From NCBI GenBank assembly GCA_947243795.1, contig OX365931.1, positions 806,001 through 870,000 on the forward strand: 64,000 nucleotides of DNA, in the 5' to 3' direction. The translations under genes were made by a program, and so were the position numbers. The DNA comes from Saccharomyces uvarum. Lineage: Eukaryota; Ascomycota; Saccharomycetes; Saccharomycetales; Saccharomycetaceae. Below are positions 8,401-15,952 of this stretch, piece by piece. The notes under the pieces are model-generated. The model was given only the letters and a program-made list of their open reading frames with translations. It ran no database searches and was not told the origin of the DNA. Positions within the stretch are counted from its first letter, which is position 1. Every line of letters starts with the position of its first letter.

Positions 8401-10972
8401 CACGTTCACCTAAGGCAATCGCTTTACCAAAACCATCACCCATAAGTTGAACTTCAACATGTCTCGCATTTTCAATAAATCTTTCTAAGAACACACCAGC
8501 GTCACCGAAATATTGTTTACCTTGATGCTGGACAGTTTCAAAAATATGTTCAATATCTTCTTCGGAATCAACTTTTTGCAAACCGATACCACCACCACCA
8601 GCAGTTGATTTAACCATAACCGGGTATTCTAATTCTGCTGCAACTCTCTTAGCCTCTTCAACTGAGGTGATCAGTAAAGAACCAGGCACTAATGGAACAC
8701 CAGCCTTTTCTGCAATCTGTCTGGCAGAATGTTTTAGTCCCAGCCCTCTGATAATGTCTCCAGAAGGGCCTACGAAAGTAATGCCGGCATTGCTACAGGC
8801 ATCAGAAAAGTCTGCATTTTCCGACAGGAAACCGTAGCCAGGAATAATGGCTTGTGCGTTGGTTTGCTTAGCGGCATCGATAATCTTTTCCATATCTAGA
8901 TAAGTTTGTGCTGCAGTGGTACCATTCAAGGGTACGGAAATATCAGCGTCGATAACATGTTGAGAATATTTGTCAGGGTCGGAGTAAATAGCAACAGATT
9001 TGATACCCATTTTTTTCAATGTCTTGATAATACGAACAGCGATTTCACCTCTGTTGGCAATCAACACAGTGTCAAACAGCTTTTTCTTTTCGGATTCCTT
9101 TTTCTTTAGCATTTCGAAATATGCTCTAAATCCACCATACTTGGTGATGTCGACTGTGCCTTCAGCCTTGTAACCTGATTCTTCACAAATGAAGGATTTG
9201 ATCCATTCACCGGATTCTAACTCTACAGAGCCTATACCCAATGGTTCAGGAACCATAGATATGAAAGTGCCGAACTGGTCCTTTGGAACACTGTATACTT
9301 CAAGCTCGATTTGAGATCCAACGTCGCTTTGAACTCTTCTGAGACCTGGTTTTAAAACAGGACCGTTCTTGGGTAAGGCAAAAAGTTGATACGACTTTGT
9401 AGTTTTTGTCGTGCATAAATATGTTGCATTGACCTTCTCTAATTGCCAATTTAAAGGAAGGTTCTTTAGATGAGCACCCACAACGGCTAGTTTTATGGAG
9501 GTGGATGGGTCGTAGTCAGGGCCTTTCAAGCTGTCATATACCGGTTTTACGTTTCGGTCTGTGAAAACACCGCAGCTTCTTGAATCGTTTGGAAATGCCT
9601 TCTGGAAATAGCGATTAGCCAGGTTTAATAGTGCGTAATCTGTGAATTTCTTACCGATCAAAGTGATACCGTTGGGTAGGCCGTCATCCCTAAACCCTGC
9701 AGGAACGGCTAAGGCAGCCAAATCCGCCAAGTTGACGAAATTGGTCCATGTTCCCTGTCTCGAGTTGACTAAGACTGGTTCTTCGGCAACTTGTTGCAAG
9801 GTAGGATTTAAGGGGCATGTGGGGACACATAGGACGTCGATGGATTGGAGAAGTTTCGAGACTTTTTGTAAGATGCCCTGTCTTTTGTATTCAAAACTGA
9901 AACAGTCTACTGCACTGTACTTCTTGGCGCCTTCTATGATCGAAATGACGGTAGGGTCCAAAGATTCCTTTGGTGGGTTCCCCTCTAGGAAAGACTGGAT
10001 AGCTTGGTAGCGCTCGGCAACCCAGGTACCTTCGTATAGACAGCGAGCCAACTCCAATAGAGGTTCAAAGTCGATTTCTATGACGTTAGCGCCCGTTTTG
10101 GATAGGTTTTCGACAGCATTTGCAAACAACTTTGGGTTTTTTGTTTCTCCATACCATGGAATGTCTTTTGGAATGGCAATAGTCACATTATTTGCGAATT
10201 TCTTTAGCGGATTGGACACGTACGGTCTGGAATATTCATCGTTTTCAGGGTCCGGTTGGCACATGATCTCGAAGCAACGCTCAGCATCACTGAGGTTCAA
10301 CGCAAAAATGGAAACACAGTCCAAAGATTTACAAGCAGGCACTACACCTTGGCAGGAGAAGACACCCTTTGTGGGTTTTAGGCCGATCAAGTTGTTTAAG
10401 GCGGCGGGAACTCTGCCGGAACCAGCAGTGTCGGTTCCCAATGCGATGGGCACAATACCTCTAGAGACCACTGATGCAGAACCGGCGGAGGAACCACCAG
10501 ACACATGCTCGTTGCTAAAGGTACAAGGCGTCTTCCCGTAGGGAGACCGTGTGCCGACCAAGCCCGTGGCAAACTGGTCTAGATTGGTTTTACCCAGGAT
10601 GATCGCACCTGCGTTTCTCAGTAATTCGACGACTTTGGAGTCTTTCACGGGCTCATACGCAAATGACGGACAGGCAGCGGTCGTTTGCAGACCTCTGGCG
10701 TCGATGTTGTCTTTGACAGCAATGGGCACACCGTAGAGAGGCAGGGTTTCTTTATTATTTCTACTTTTCAGAATCTGAAATTGGTGGAATAAGTTCTCTT
10801 TTGAGGCCAGTGATATCCATGCATTATCTGTTGGTGCAACATTCTGAGACTCTAGTAAGGATTCAAGAAGCCTTAGCGAAGCTTGAGGGCTCGATGACTT
10901 GTGGAAGTCAATCCAGTCTTGGACGGACCAACCCAATGAAATTGCTGCGGCAGTATCAGAACTGACTGTCAT
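5462..10972 (-). CDS. DUR1,2: Urea amidolyase (urea carboxylase + allophanate hydrolase)
   Basis: 1836-residue bifunctional cytosolic enzyme that converts urea to ammonia and CO2 in two steps: ATP- and biotin-dependent carboxylation to allophanate, then hydrolysis. N-terminal amidase-signature domain (about 1-460) shows the Ser-cisSer-Lys set: PIAVKDNID, GGSSAGSAS and DTAGSGRVPA. From about 635 comes a biotin carboxylase domain (FDTVLIANRGEIAVRI, glycine loop GGGGIG, FLEVNTRLQVEH), then the urea-specific carboxyltransferase region related to KipA/KipI, and a C-terminal biotinyl domain with IIEAMKAEM, the biotinylated Lys near 1799. The ATG is at 10972. The promoter carries nitrogen-catabolite and inducer elements, matching known control by Gln3/Gat1/Dal80 and Dal81/Dal82. 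Confidence 0.98.
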   Translation of the reverse strand: MTVSSDTAAAISLGWSVQDWIDFHKSSSPQASLRLLESLLESQNVAPTDNAWISLASKENLFHQFQILKSRNNKETLPLYGVPIAVKDNIDARGLQTTAACPSFAYEPVKDSKVVELLRNAGAIILGKTNLDQFATGLVGTRSPYGKTPCTFSNEHVSGGSSAGSASVVSRGIVPIALGTDTAGSGRVPAALNNLIGLKPTKGVFSCQGVVPACKSLDCVSIFALNLSDAERCFEIMCQPDPENDEYSRPYVSNPLKKFANNVTIAIPKDIPWYGETKNPKLFANAVENLSKTGANVIEIDFEPLLELARCLYEGTWVAERYQAIQSFLEGNPPKESLDPTVISIIEGAKKYSAVDCFSFEYKRQGILQKVSKLLQSIDVLCVPTCPLNPTLQQVAEEPVLVNSRQGTWTNFVNLADLAALAVPAGFRDDGLPNGITLIGKKFTDYALLNLANRYFQKAFPNDSRSCGVFTDRNVKPVYDSLKGPDYDPSTSIKLAVVGAHLKNLPLNWQLEKVNATYLCTTKTTKSYQLFALPKNGPVLKPGLRRVQSDVGSQIELEVYSVPKDQFGTFISMVPEPLGIGSVELESGEWIKSFICEESGYKAEGTVDITKYGGFRAYFEMLKKKESEKKKLFDTVLIANRGEIAVRIIKTLKKMGIKSVAIYSDPDKYSQHVIDADISVPLNGTTAAQTYLDMEKIIDAAKQTNAQAIIPGYGFLSENADFSDACSNAGITFVGPSGDIIRGLGLKHSARQIAEKAGVPLVPGSLLITSVEEAKRVAAELEYPVMVKSTAGGGGIGLQKVDSEEDIEHIFETVQHQGKQYFGDAGVFLERFIENARHVEVQLMGDGFGKAIALGERDCSLQRRNQKVIEETPAPNLPEKTRLALRKAAESLGSLLNYKCAGTVEFIYDERKDEFYFLEVNTRLQVEHPITEMVTGLDLVEWMVRIAANDAPDFDSTKVEVNGASMEARLYAENPLKNFRPSPGLLVDVEFPAWARVDTWVKKGTTISPEYDPTLAKIIVHGKDRADAIYKLNKALEETKVYGCVTNIDYLKSIINSDFFAEAKVSTNILNSYQYEPTAIEITLPGAHTSIQDYPGRVGHWRIGVPPSGPMDAYSFRLANKIVGNDYRTPAIEVTLTGPSIVFHCDTVIAITGGTALCTLNGQKISQHKPVDVKRGSTLSIGKLTSGCRAYLGIRGGLDVPKYLGSCSTFTLGNVGGYNGRVLKLGDVLFLPSDKKSDSAKSTLPQDIPQSLIPQISETKEWKIGVTCGPHGSPDLFKPESIEEFFSEKWKVHYNSNRFGVRLIGPKPKWARNSGGEGGMHPSNTHDYVYSLGAINFTGDEPVIITCDGPSLGGFVCQAVVPEAELWKVGQVKPGDFIQFVPLSYETSRLLKESQDAAIESLDGSKLNRLDSVSILPTFENPILVQIEKRSDLSPKVVYRQAGDRYVLVEYGDNEMNFNIAYRIECLIALVKKNETVGIVEMSQGVRSVLIEFDGYKVTQKELLNILVAYETEIQFDKNWKITSNIIRLPMAFDDSKTLDCVQRYQETIRSSAPWLPNNIDFIANVNGISRKDVYDMLYSARFLVMGLGDVFLGSPCAVPLDPRHRFLGSKYNPSRTYTERGAVGIGGMYMCIYAANSPGGYQLVGRTIPIWDKLCLAASSEVPWLMNPFDQIEFFPVSEEDLEKMTEDCDNGVYKVDIEKSVFNHKEYMDWVDMNKDSIKSFQEGQLGERAEEFAKLIQNANSELKEASSEKPVEEEQFPEGAEIVYSEYSGRFWKSIASVGDVIEAGQGLLIIEAMKAEMVISAPKSGKILKICHGNGDMVDSGDIVAVLEAIA

Positions 10973-11412
10973 CTTTCTTATATAAAACAGGAGGAGTGTA
11001 TGGGGTGCAGTATCAGAGATATAATATAAACGTGAATATCAATATAAATTAAAATGCGGAGTGATTAATATTCCTAAGAACCTATCTGCTGATATAGTGT
11101 GCTTTCGTATAGTGTAGTATAACTGGCAAAGCTTGAGAGAACTTTGAGGTTATGATCAAGAATAAAAACTACAGCGAACTGGTTAAGAGTGCGTGTTCCA
11201 TCTCACATCAGGTCTACTGCTTAAATACAAACCTCTCGCCGCCGACGACGCAGACAGCAGTCGAATTTGGTTTAAGAACTAGGCAAAGGAAAAAACATCA
11301 GCGTGTCTTATCTCTTGCGCTAGCTGCGGGCAGCAACGCCTGTGGAATGGGGGAACGAACGCATATTGGCTCCATTGCATACCGTCAATCAAGTAAAAGA
11401 AGCAAAACCATA

Positions 11413-11424
11413 AACGCAACTTTC
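11413..11424 (-). promoter_or_regulatory. UIS-ALL-like inducer element of DUR1,2
   Basis: On the minus strand the sequence reads GAAAGTTGCGTT, 11 of 12 bases matching the allophanate/oxalurate-inducible element GAAAATTGCGTT bound by Dal82 in S. cerevisiae allantoin-pathway promoters. It sits about 440 bases upstream of the DUR1,2 ATG, right beside the GATA cluster, the arrangement expected for this promoter. Confidence 0.65.
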
Positions 11425-11450
11425 TCGGCAGGGCCAGGAACACGGCCTGG

Positions 11451-11501
11451 CTTATCTTATCTGGGCCTTTTTATCGTGCCTCATCTTATCTTATCTGATA
11501 A
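11451..11501. promoter_or_regulatory. Cluster of six GATA sites (UAS-NTR) of DUR1,2
   Basis: Within 51 bases there are four CTTATC (GATAAG on the minus strand: 11451, 11456, 11485, 11490), one TTATC (11471) and one GATAA on the plus strand (11497). GATAAG pairs are the UAS-NTR elements through which Gln3 and Gat1 activate, and Dal80 and Gzf3 repress, nitrogen-catabolite-sensitive genes. The cluster lies about 480-530 bases upstream of DUR1,2, one of the best known targets. Confidence 0.85.
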
Positions 11502-11756
11502 AGGCAATTCCACAGAGCGCGAAAAAAGGTGCGCAAAAACAGCTCCCAAAGGTGCGCTGCCTTTACAGCTGGCTAACAAACCAGCGTTTTGGCGGCCACC
11601 AAGCGAGGCTCTGCTCTTAGTGAAAGGGCTTCTGTCAGACAGAGTGTTTGGTTTTATTTATGGCAAGCGAGACCAGGCCATTGGAACAGTGTAGTAGGGA
11701 GAAAGCAAAGAACATGTAGTCACTCTCTTGCCTGGAGAGTGGAGAGACGAAGTGAG

Positions 11757-11764
11757 AAAAAAAA
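11757..11764 (-). terminator. Pol III terminator of tRNA-Cys
   Basis: A run of eight A on the plus strand (T8 on the transcribed non-template strand), 4 bases past the 3' end of the tRNA-Cys gene. Confidence 0.8.
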
Positions 11765-11768
11765 TAAG

Positions 11769-11840
11769 AGCTCGCACTCAGGATTGAACTAAGGACCAAC
11801 AGATTTGCAATCTGCTGCGCTACCACTGCGCCATACGAGC
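11769..11840 (-). tRNA. tC(GCA): tRNA-Cys (GCA)
   Basis: Read on the minus strand, 72 bases fold as a tRNA: the acceptor stem GCTCGTA pairs with TGCGAGC, the D arm begins TGGCGCAGTGG, the anticodon loop is TTGCAAA with anticodon GCA (Cys), and the T loop is TTCAATC. There is no intron. The box A and box B promoters are internal. A T8 terminator follows. It matches the tC(GCA) gene at this place in S. cerevisiae. It faces the LTR nest at 11940-13107, a usual arrangement because Ty elements insert upstream of Pol III genes. Confidence 0.96.
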
Positions 11841-11939
11841 TTCTAATTATGAGAAGTGAGGTTCAATGTAATGACCCTGTCAAACCAAATTTTGAAAGCT
11901 GTTAGATATTACACGCATGATCTTTCTTACGCGCAATAG

Positions 11940-12284
11940 TGTTGGAATTGGTGATTTCGGACACAGAATATTAATAATTTGTCTCTGAAATCAACATAAT
12001 AGCGGTAATAAATTATTATTATTTATCGCCTTTTTTAACATGATAAAGATAACCAAATCTGGTAATTAGTGCAGATAAAGATAATGATCTATTAAGTGAT
12101 CAGGAACTAGCATATAAGAAGATGAGTTATACCTGATAACTCATTAATGATGTCTAAATTATGTCTGAACCATTAGGTTTCATATAACCAATCAGCGTGT
12201 GTTTTATATACCTCTCTTATATAATAAGAAAGAAACTGCTTATTCTTAATTATTACTACTTACTAAACTAACTAATTATCAACA
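11940..12284 (+). mobile_element. Solo LTR, tau (Ty4)-like
   Basis: A 345-base element beginning TGTTGGAATTGG and ending ATTATCAACA, the TGTTG...CAACA ends of a Ty1/copia-group LTR. It is flanked by near-identical 5-base repeats (AATAG at 11935, AATAC at 12285), as expected for a target duplication. It contains TATA-like sequence (TTTTATATACC) in the place of an LTR promoter. No internal region is present, so it is a solo LTR left by recombination between the two ends. It does not look like delta or sigma. The tau family assignment is from size and ends and is tentative. The nearly intact ends and flanking repeats suggest it is not very old. Confidence 0.6.
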
Positions 12285-12363
12285 AATACAAATCTGAAAT
12301 ACAGATAGTAGTAATAATATATTATTATTTTTTATGTATTGTTTCATTAGGACATAATTGGCC

Positions 12364-12597
12364 TGTAAATTTGGATGGTAAATTTAAGGGTTCCATTTTT
12401 TATTCAATATCAGAAGATTAGGTGTATATATTATAGTAGAGGCTCACTAGGAATCCACAAGAGGGAAATCAGCAATTTTATGATTCTGTTTCCTTTTTAT
12501 ACATTTTCATTCATCGATCCTTGCGCTTCAGCTTCCATTAATTTCGATGACAGTTTGAATCTTAATTTACTGGTCTTGTAATTTATGTCATCTTTTA
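12364..12597 (-). mobile_element. Old partial delta (Ty1/Ty2) LTR
   Basis: About 230 bases align on the minus strand with the delta LTR over most of its length (shared blocks such as GAATCCACAAG, CTTGCGCTTCAGCTTCCA and TTTATGTCATCTT) but are heavily diverged. Its LTR 5' end is missing, cut off where the next delta starts at 12598. It is a fossil solo LTR, clearly the oldest in this nest. The left limit is approximate. Confidence 0.75.
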
Positions 12598-12929
12598 TGA
12601 GAGAAGTGTGGATTTTGATGTAATTGTTGGGATTCCATTTTTAATAAGGCAATAATATTAGGTATGTAGATATACTAGAAGTTCTCCTCGGGGATTTAGG
12701 AATCCATAAAAGGGAATCTGCAATTCTACACAATTCTATAGATATTATTATCATCGTTTTATATGTTATCATTCATTGATCCTACTACATTATCAATCCT
12801 TGCGTTTCAGCTTCCACTAATTTCGATGACTATTTCTCATCATTTGCGTCATCTTCTAACACCGTATATGATAATATACTAGTAACGTAAATACTAGTTA
12901 GTAGATGATAGTTGATTTATATTACAACA
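12598..12929 (-). mobile_element. Full-length solo delta (Ty1/Ty2) LTR
   Basis: 332 bases that align end to end with the delta LTR in minus orientation. The element reads TGTTG at 12929 and ends TCTCA at 12598. It is much closer to canonical delta (334-337 bases) than its left neighbour. No internal Ty sequence remains. The five bases on the two sides (TTTTA and GAATG) do not match, so the flanks have been rearranged since insertion: delta sequence lies on both sides, in opposite orientations. Confidence 0.85.
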
Positions 12930-13107
12930 GAATGATAGCATATAAAACGACGATAATAATGTCTATAGAATTATGTAAAATTACAGATTCCTTTTTGTGG
13001 ATTCCTAAATCCTCGAGGAGAACTTCTAGTATATTCTATATACATAATATTATTGCCTTACGAACAATGGAATCCCAACAATTATCACCAGATTCCTACA
13101 ATTCTCA
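12930..13107 (+). mobile_element. Partial delta (Ty1/Ty2) LTR, 3' half
   Basis: 178 bases matching the second half of the delta LTR in plus orientation, ending in TTCTCA at 13107. The 5' half is missing, and its left edge is exactly the end of the full-length minus-strand delta. It is therefore head-to-head with that element. Moderately diverged solo LTR remnant, about 180 bases upstream of tRNA-Glu. Confidence 0.8.
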
Positions 13108-13283
13108 GAAAAAGAGAATAAAATTATCTATAATGTTATGCAAAAATACTAATTTTCTTTTGGGGACTCTTAAATCAATGGAAATAACCAGTATAATTCT
13201 TAGACCAAATGATATTTTTATTATAAGTTCCATTAAATTTCTCTATAAGGTATATTTCCGAAATAATTGTTCACAGATTATAA

Positions 13284-13355
13284 TCCGATATAGTGTAACG
13301 GCTATCACATCACGCTTTCACCGTGGAGACCGGGGTTCGACTCCCCGTATCGGAG
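13284..13355 (+). tRNA. tE(UUC): tRNA-Glu (UUC)
   Basis: 72 bases beginning TCCGATATAGTGTAACGG and ending GTATCGGAG. The acceptor stem TCCGATA pairs with TATCGGA. The anticodon loop CTTTCAC carries TTC (Glu). The T arm contains the box B sequence GGGTTCGACTCCC and box A is TAGTGTAACGGC. There is no intron. It corresponds to tE(UUC) at this place in S. cerevisiae. The region upstream is loaded with Ty LTRs. Confidence 0.97.
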
Positions 13356-13679
13356 TGTTTCTTTTTTAGCATTTATTTTTCTGGCAGGCTAGAGAAGCTC
13401 TTCTACCAGGCAGTACAACCAATCTACAATACTCTTCTATATCAGAAGGATCAACACAAGTTACCGTACGCCGTTGCAGATAACGATCACCACCGTCAAA
13501 ATTGAAAAAGTTCTAGATATCTTATCGTGGACCACGAATGGACATTTTATTACAAGACTAAAGAGAAGTCGGGTGGGTTCGTTCATCTTTTGACTTGAAT
13601 ATCCACGCTTAATCTTCATTAGAACAAAGAGTTGACTGCAAATCTAGAGAGGATACAAGATACTAAAAAAAGAAAAGGG
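13356..13679. other. tRNA-Glu to ERV15 interval
   Basis: 324 bases with the tRNA terminator at the left edge, then the ERV15 promoter. The ERV15 frame stays open upstream of its ATG (from a TTG at 13632), but the first ATG in frame is at 13680. Nothing else is evident. Confidence 0.7.
13362..13367 (+). terminator. Pol III terminator of tRNA-Glu
   Basis: T6 run starting 7 bases past the end of the mature tRNA-Glu sequence. Confidence 0.75.
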
Positions 13680-14108
13680 ATGACAGGAACTGGATTATCA
13701 TTATTTGTGACGGGACTTGTATTGAATTGTTTAAACTCCATATGTCAAATATACTTCACTATATTATACGGTGATTTGGAAGCCGATTACATTAATTCAA
13801 TCGAACTGTGCAAACGGGTGAACAGATTGAGCACACCAGAGGCACTTTTACAAGCGTTCATATCTGTATTATTTCTGTTGAATGGATACTGGTTCGTCTT
13901 CCTCTTAAATGCCCCTGTTTTGGCATATAATGCCATCTGCGTCTTTAAAAGAACATACCTACTGAATGCCACTGACATTTTCAGGACACTGGGTCAACGT
14001 AAAATTGAATGCTTTCTAAAACTAGGGTTCTATCTTTTCATATTTCTCTTTTATTTCTACAGGATGGTCACATCATTAATTGAAAACGATGCCAACTTGA
14101 TAGGCTAA
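13680..14108 (+). CDS. ERV15: COPII cargo receptor Erv15 (cornichon family)
   Basis: 142 residues, identical in length to S. cerevisiae YBR210W. It is a cornichon/Erv14 family protein that helps membrane cargo leave the ER in COPII vesicles; the yeast protein is the minor paralog of Erv14. Three hydrophobic segments are visible (about 6-26, 54-72 and 115-135). The conserved loop [16 protein letters not shown] lies after the first. I chose ATG 13680 ([12 protein letters not shown]) because it matches the family N-terminus. It ends NDANLIG. Confidence 0.96.
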   Translation: MTGTGLSLFVTGLVLNCLNSICQIYFTILYGDLEADYINSIELCKRVNRLSTPEALLQAFISVLFLLNGYWFVFLLNAPVLAYNAICVFKRTYLLNATDIFRTLGQRKIECFLKLGFYLFIFLFYFYRMVTSLIENDANLIG

Positions 14109-14234
14109 TCATCACAAAAGAAAGAAAGAAAATGGTCAGTACATATCTATAAAGTATGTTTATCATATAAAAGTTTGTTTATAATACAATTTTTTCACGA
14201 CGTGGACGTGAATATAATGCTCTTTCTATTTTTA

Positions 14235-15209
14235 TTATAGGGTTGGTTGTAATTCATTAGAGAGTTTTTCATTTATTTTATTGATTTTTTCAAGAAGTCC
14301 ATTATATGGATCCACTAAGTTACCAAGACGCGCGATATCCAAAATATTTGAGTCATCTCGTATCGAGTTGTCCTCATTACTTTGGCTCATCATATTGTCA
14401 CCTGCCTGAGATTGGCCCAGTAAAGTAGACGTCAAATCGTTCAATTTTGTATTCAGTTTCACTTTATCATTCAGTTTGGATTGTTCACTTTGCAAATCGT
14501 GCCAATCCTTACCGGCTTTCAATTCTTGAATTTCATTTCGCACCGATATGATCTGCTGGTTTAAGTCTTCTCTTCGAGTAAGCACCTGCTTTAATTGGTA
14601 ACAGAGTTCGTTGTTAGATACATTAATATCCAGTATATCTTTCAAGTCTCGAGTCATTTGATCTGATATCGTTTGAAAGAGCCGCAGATCTAATTTGTAC
14701 AATAACTTCCTGAATTGGTCATCATCATTTTTATTGAAATCCTTCAGGGCTTGTGGAATCAAATCGTTTTCAAATAAATTAATAAACAAAGATGACAGAA
14801 CATCGATCGTGGTCACTGAAGTGATGGATGACGATAACTGTCTTATGGGAATATCTTCGAAATTGTACTGAGTGGTAAGCTCTTCATCGTTTCTCACATA
14901 TTGCTGCAGTTCATTATCAGCAATCTCGCTTTCGGGATTAACCATGGGATAGTCTTCATCTTCCGCAGGTTGATATCCATGTTCATAGCGATCCTGTGCA
15001 TTCGTATCACCAGCATCAACGGGAAACTCAAAAGGGTTTGCAAGTTTTGGCGAAGACAACATGCGGTGAGCAGGAGATTGAACAGGGGATTCGGCCTCCC
15101 GATATAGCACATTCGGCGTTCTGAACACAATCGCATCGTCATCGATATCTTCCGTCTTCCTCGAATGACTACCCCTCAGCCGGAAAGCTAGTTTAGTGTC
15201 TCTATCCAT
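14235..15209 (-). CDS. AME1: Kinetochore COMA complex subunit Ame1
   Basis: 324 residues, equal to S. cerevisiae Ame1 (CENP-U). With Okp1, Ctf19 and Mcm21 it forms the inner-kinetochore COMA complex. Its N-terminus ([18 protein letters not shown]) is the conserved Mtw1-complex binding peptide and is basic. An acidic disordered region follows (about 25-130). The C-terminal half (about 130-290) is highly conserved and rich in heptads, as expected for the coiled coil with Okp1. The frame is open further upstream from a TTG, but ATG 15209 is the family start. Confidence 0.97.
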   Translation of the reverse strand: MDRDTKLAFRLRGSHSRKTEDIDDDAIVFRTPNVLYREAESPVQSPAHRMLSSPKLANPFEFPVDAGDTNAQDRYEHGYQPAEDEDYPMVNPESEIADNELQQYVRNDEELTTQYNFEDIPIRQLSSSITSVTTIDVLSSLFINLFENDLIPQALKDFNKNDDDQFRKLLYKLDLRLFQTISDQMTRDLKDILDINVSNNELCYQLKQVLTRREDLNQQIISVRNEIQELKAGKDWHDLQSEQSKLNDKVKLNTKLNDLTSTLLGQSQAGDNMMSQSNEDNSIRDDSNILDIARLGNLVDPYNGLLEKINKINEKLSNELQPTL

Positions 15210-15952
15210 TCTGGGCTGTACTATCACACACAACGCTCCACGTAACCAAGAACAGCAAAGCCAATCCTAGCAGATGCGATCAATGACTTACTAACTACAA
15301 TAACGTCGGCGTCTGCCTTTCTCTAGTAGCACATTTGGTTATTATTTATCCCAAAGGTCTATTCAAAACAATTGATTACTGTTTTACTGTTCCGTGCGAC
15401 GTGACACACGCTTTTTTTCCCGCTTCAAACGGCTGTGAAGGGGCGATAGTGCCGTTCGAAAAAATGTTCCCCAAACATGTAGTCATGGCCAAGTTTTGAT
15501 TAAACTTACGATTTTCACCTTCAATCACTCAGACAAAAAGTGAAAGAAAGCATTACTTGTAGTTTAGGATAATTGTTATAGGCTGCCCTTTTACTACACA
15601 TTATACAGACACGCAGTAAAATAAAGATACAATAAAAAGGGATACCCGTTCTTATTTATTCTTTTTTTTCTTTGCTTCTTTGTCGTTTTGAAGAAAGCTA
15701 TCCATACATTATACATACCAGTGTCCAACATTTAAGTTTCCATCGTTGAATTCGTTATATTGATTTCCATTATATTTTGCAGTTTTTTCTGGTTTATTTT
15801 TTGATATTCTATTTCTTTCTCAGTAATTAAAAAAAAGGTTCATTTTCTTTTCCTTTCGCACTGGTTTATATTATTTTACTGTTATTGAACTTTCTTTTAT
15901 TGTGTCCTTTGCATACCTTCTTCCTAGTTTTGAATTAAAAAAAATTTAAGTA
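15210..15952. other. AME1-NGR1 divergent intergenic region
   Basis: 743 bases, the longest gene-free stretch outside the LTR nest. The half near NGR1 (15650-15950) is very T-rich with pyrimidine tracts such as TTCTTTTTTTTC, typical of a long NGR1 leader. I see no ORF, RNA gene or repeat of note. Confidence 0.7.

Larger units (their letters stand above)
10973..11768. other. DUR1,2 promoter region up to tRNA-Cys
   Basis: About 800 bases between DUR1,2 and the tRNA-Cys gene. It holds the DUR1,2 leader and TATA-rich stretch (11020-11060), an inducer-type element and a GATA cluster (listed separately). It also has a GC-rich part (11520-11620). On the plus strand an ATG-initiated ORF of 180 codons (11152-11694) runs straight through the regulatory elements. 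I do not annotate it as a gene, but see findings. Confidence 0.75.

Noticed and set aside
11769-11840. TTCAATC in the T loop of tRNA-Cys as a defect
   Set aside because: The position allows either purine, stems pair fully and a good terminator follows, so the gene looks functional.
12330-12340. TTTTATGTATT as a replication-origin core
   Set aside because: One mismatch to the 11-base consensus, single copy, beside LTR sequence of high AT content. Too weak to call.
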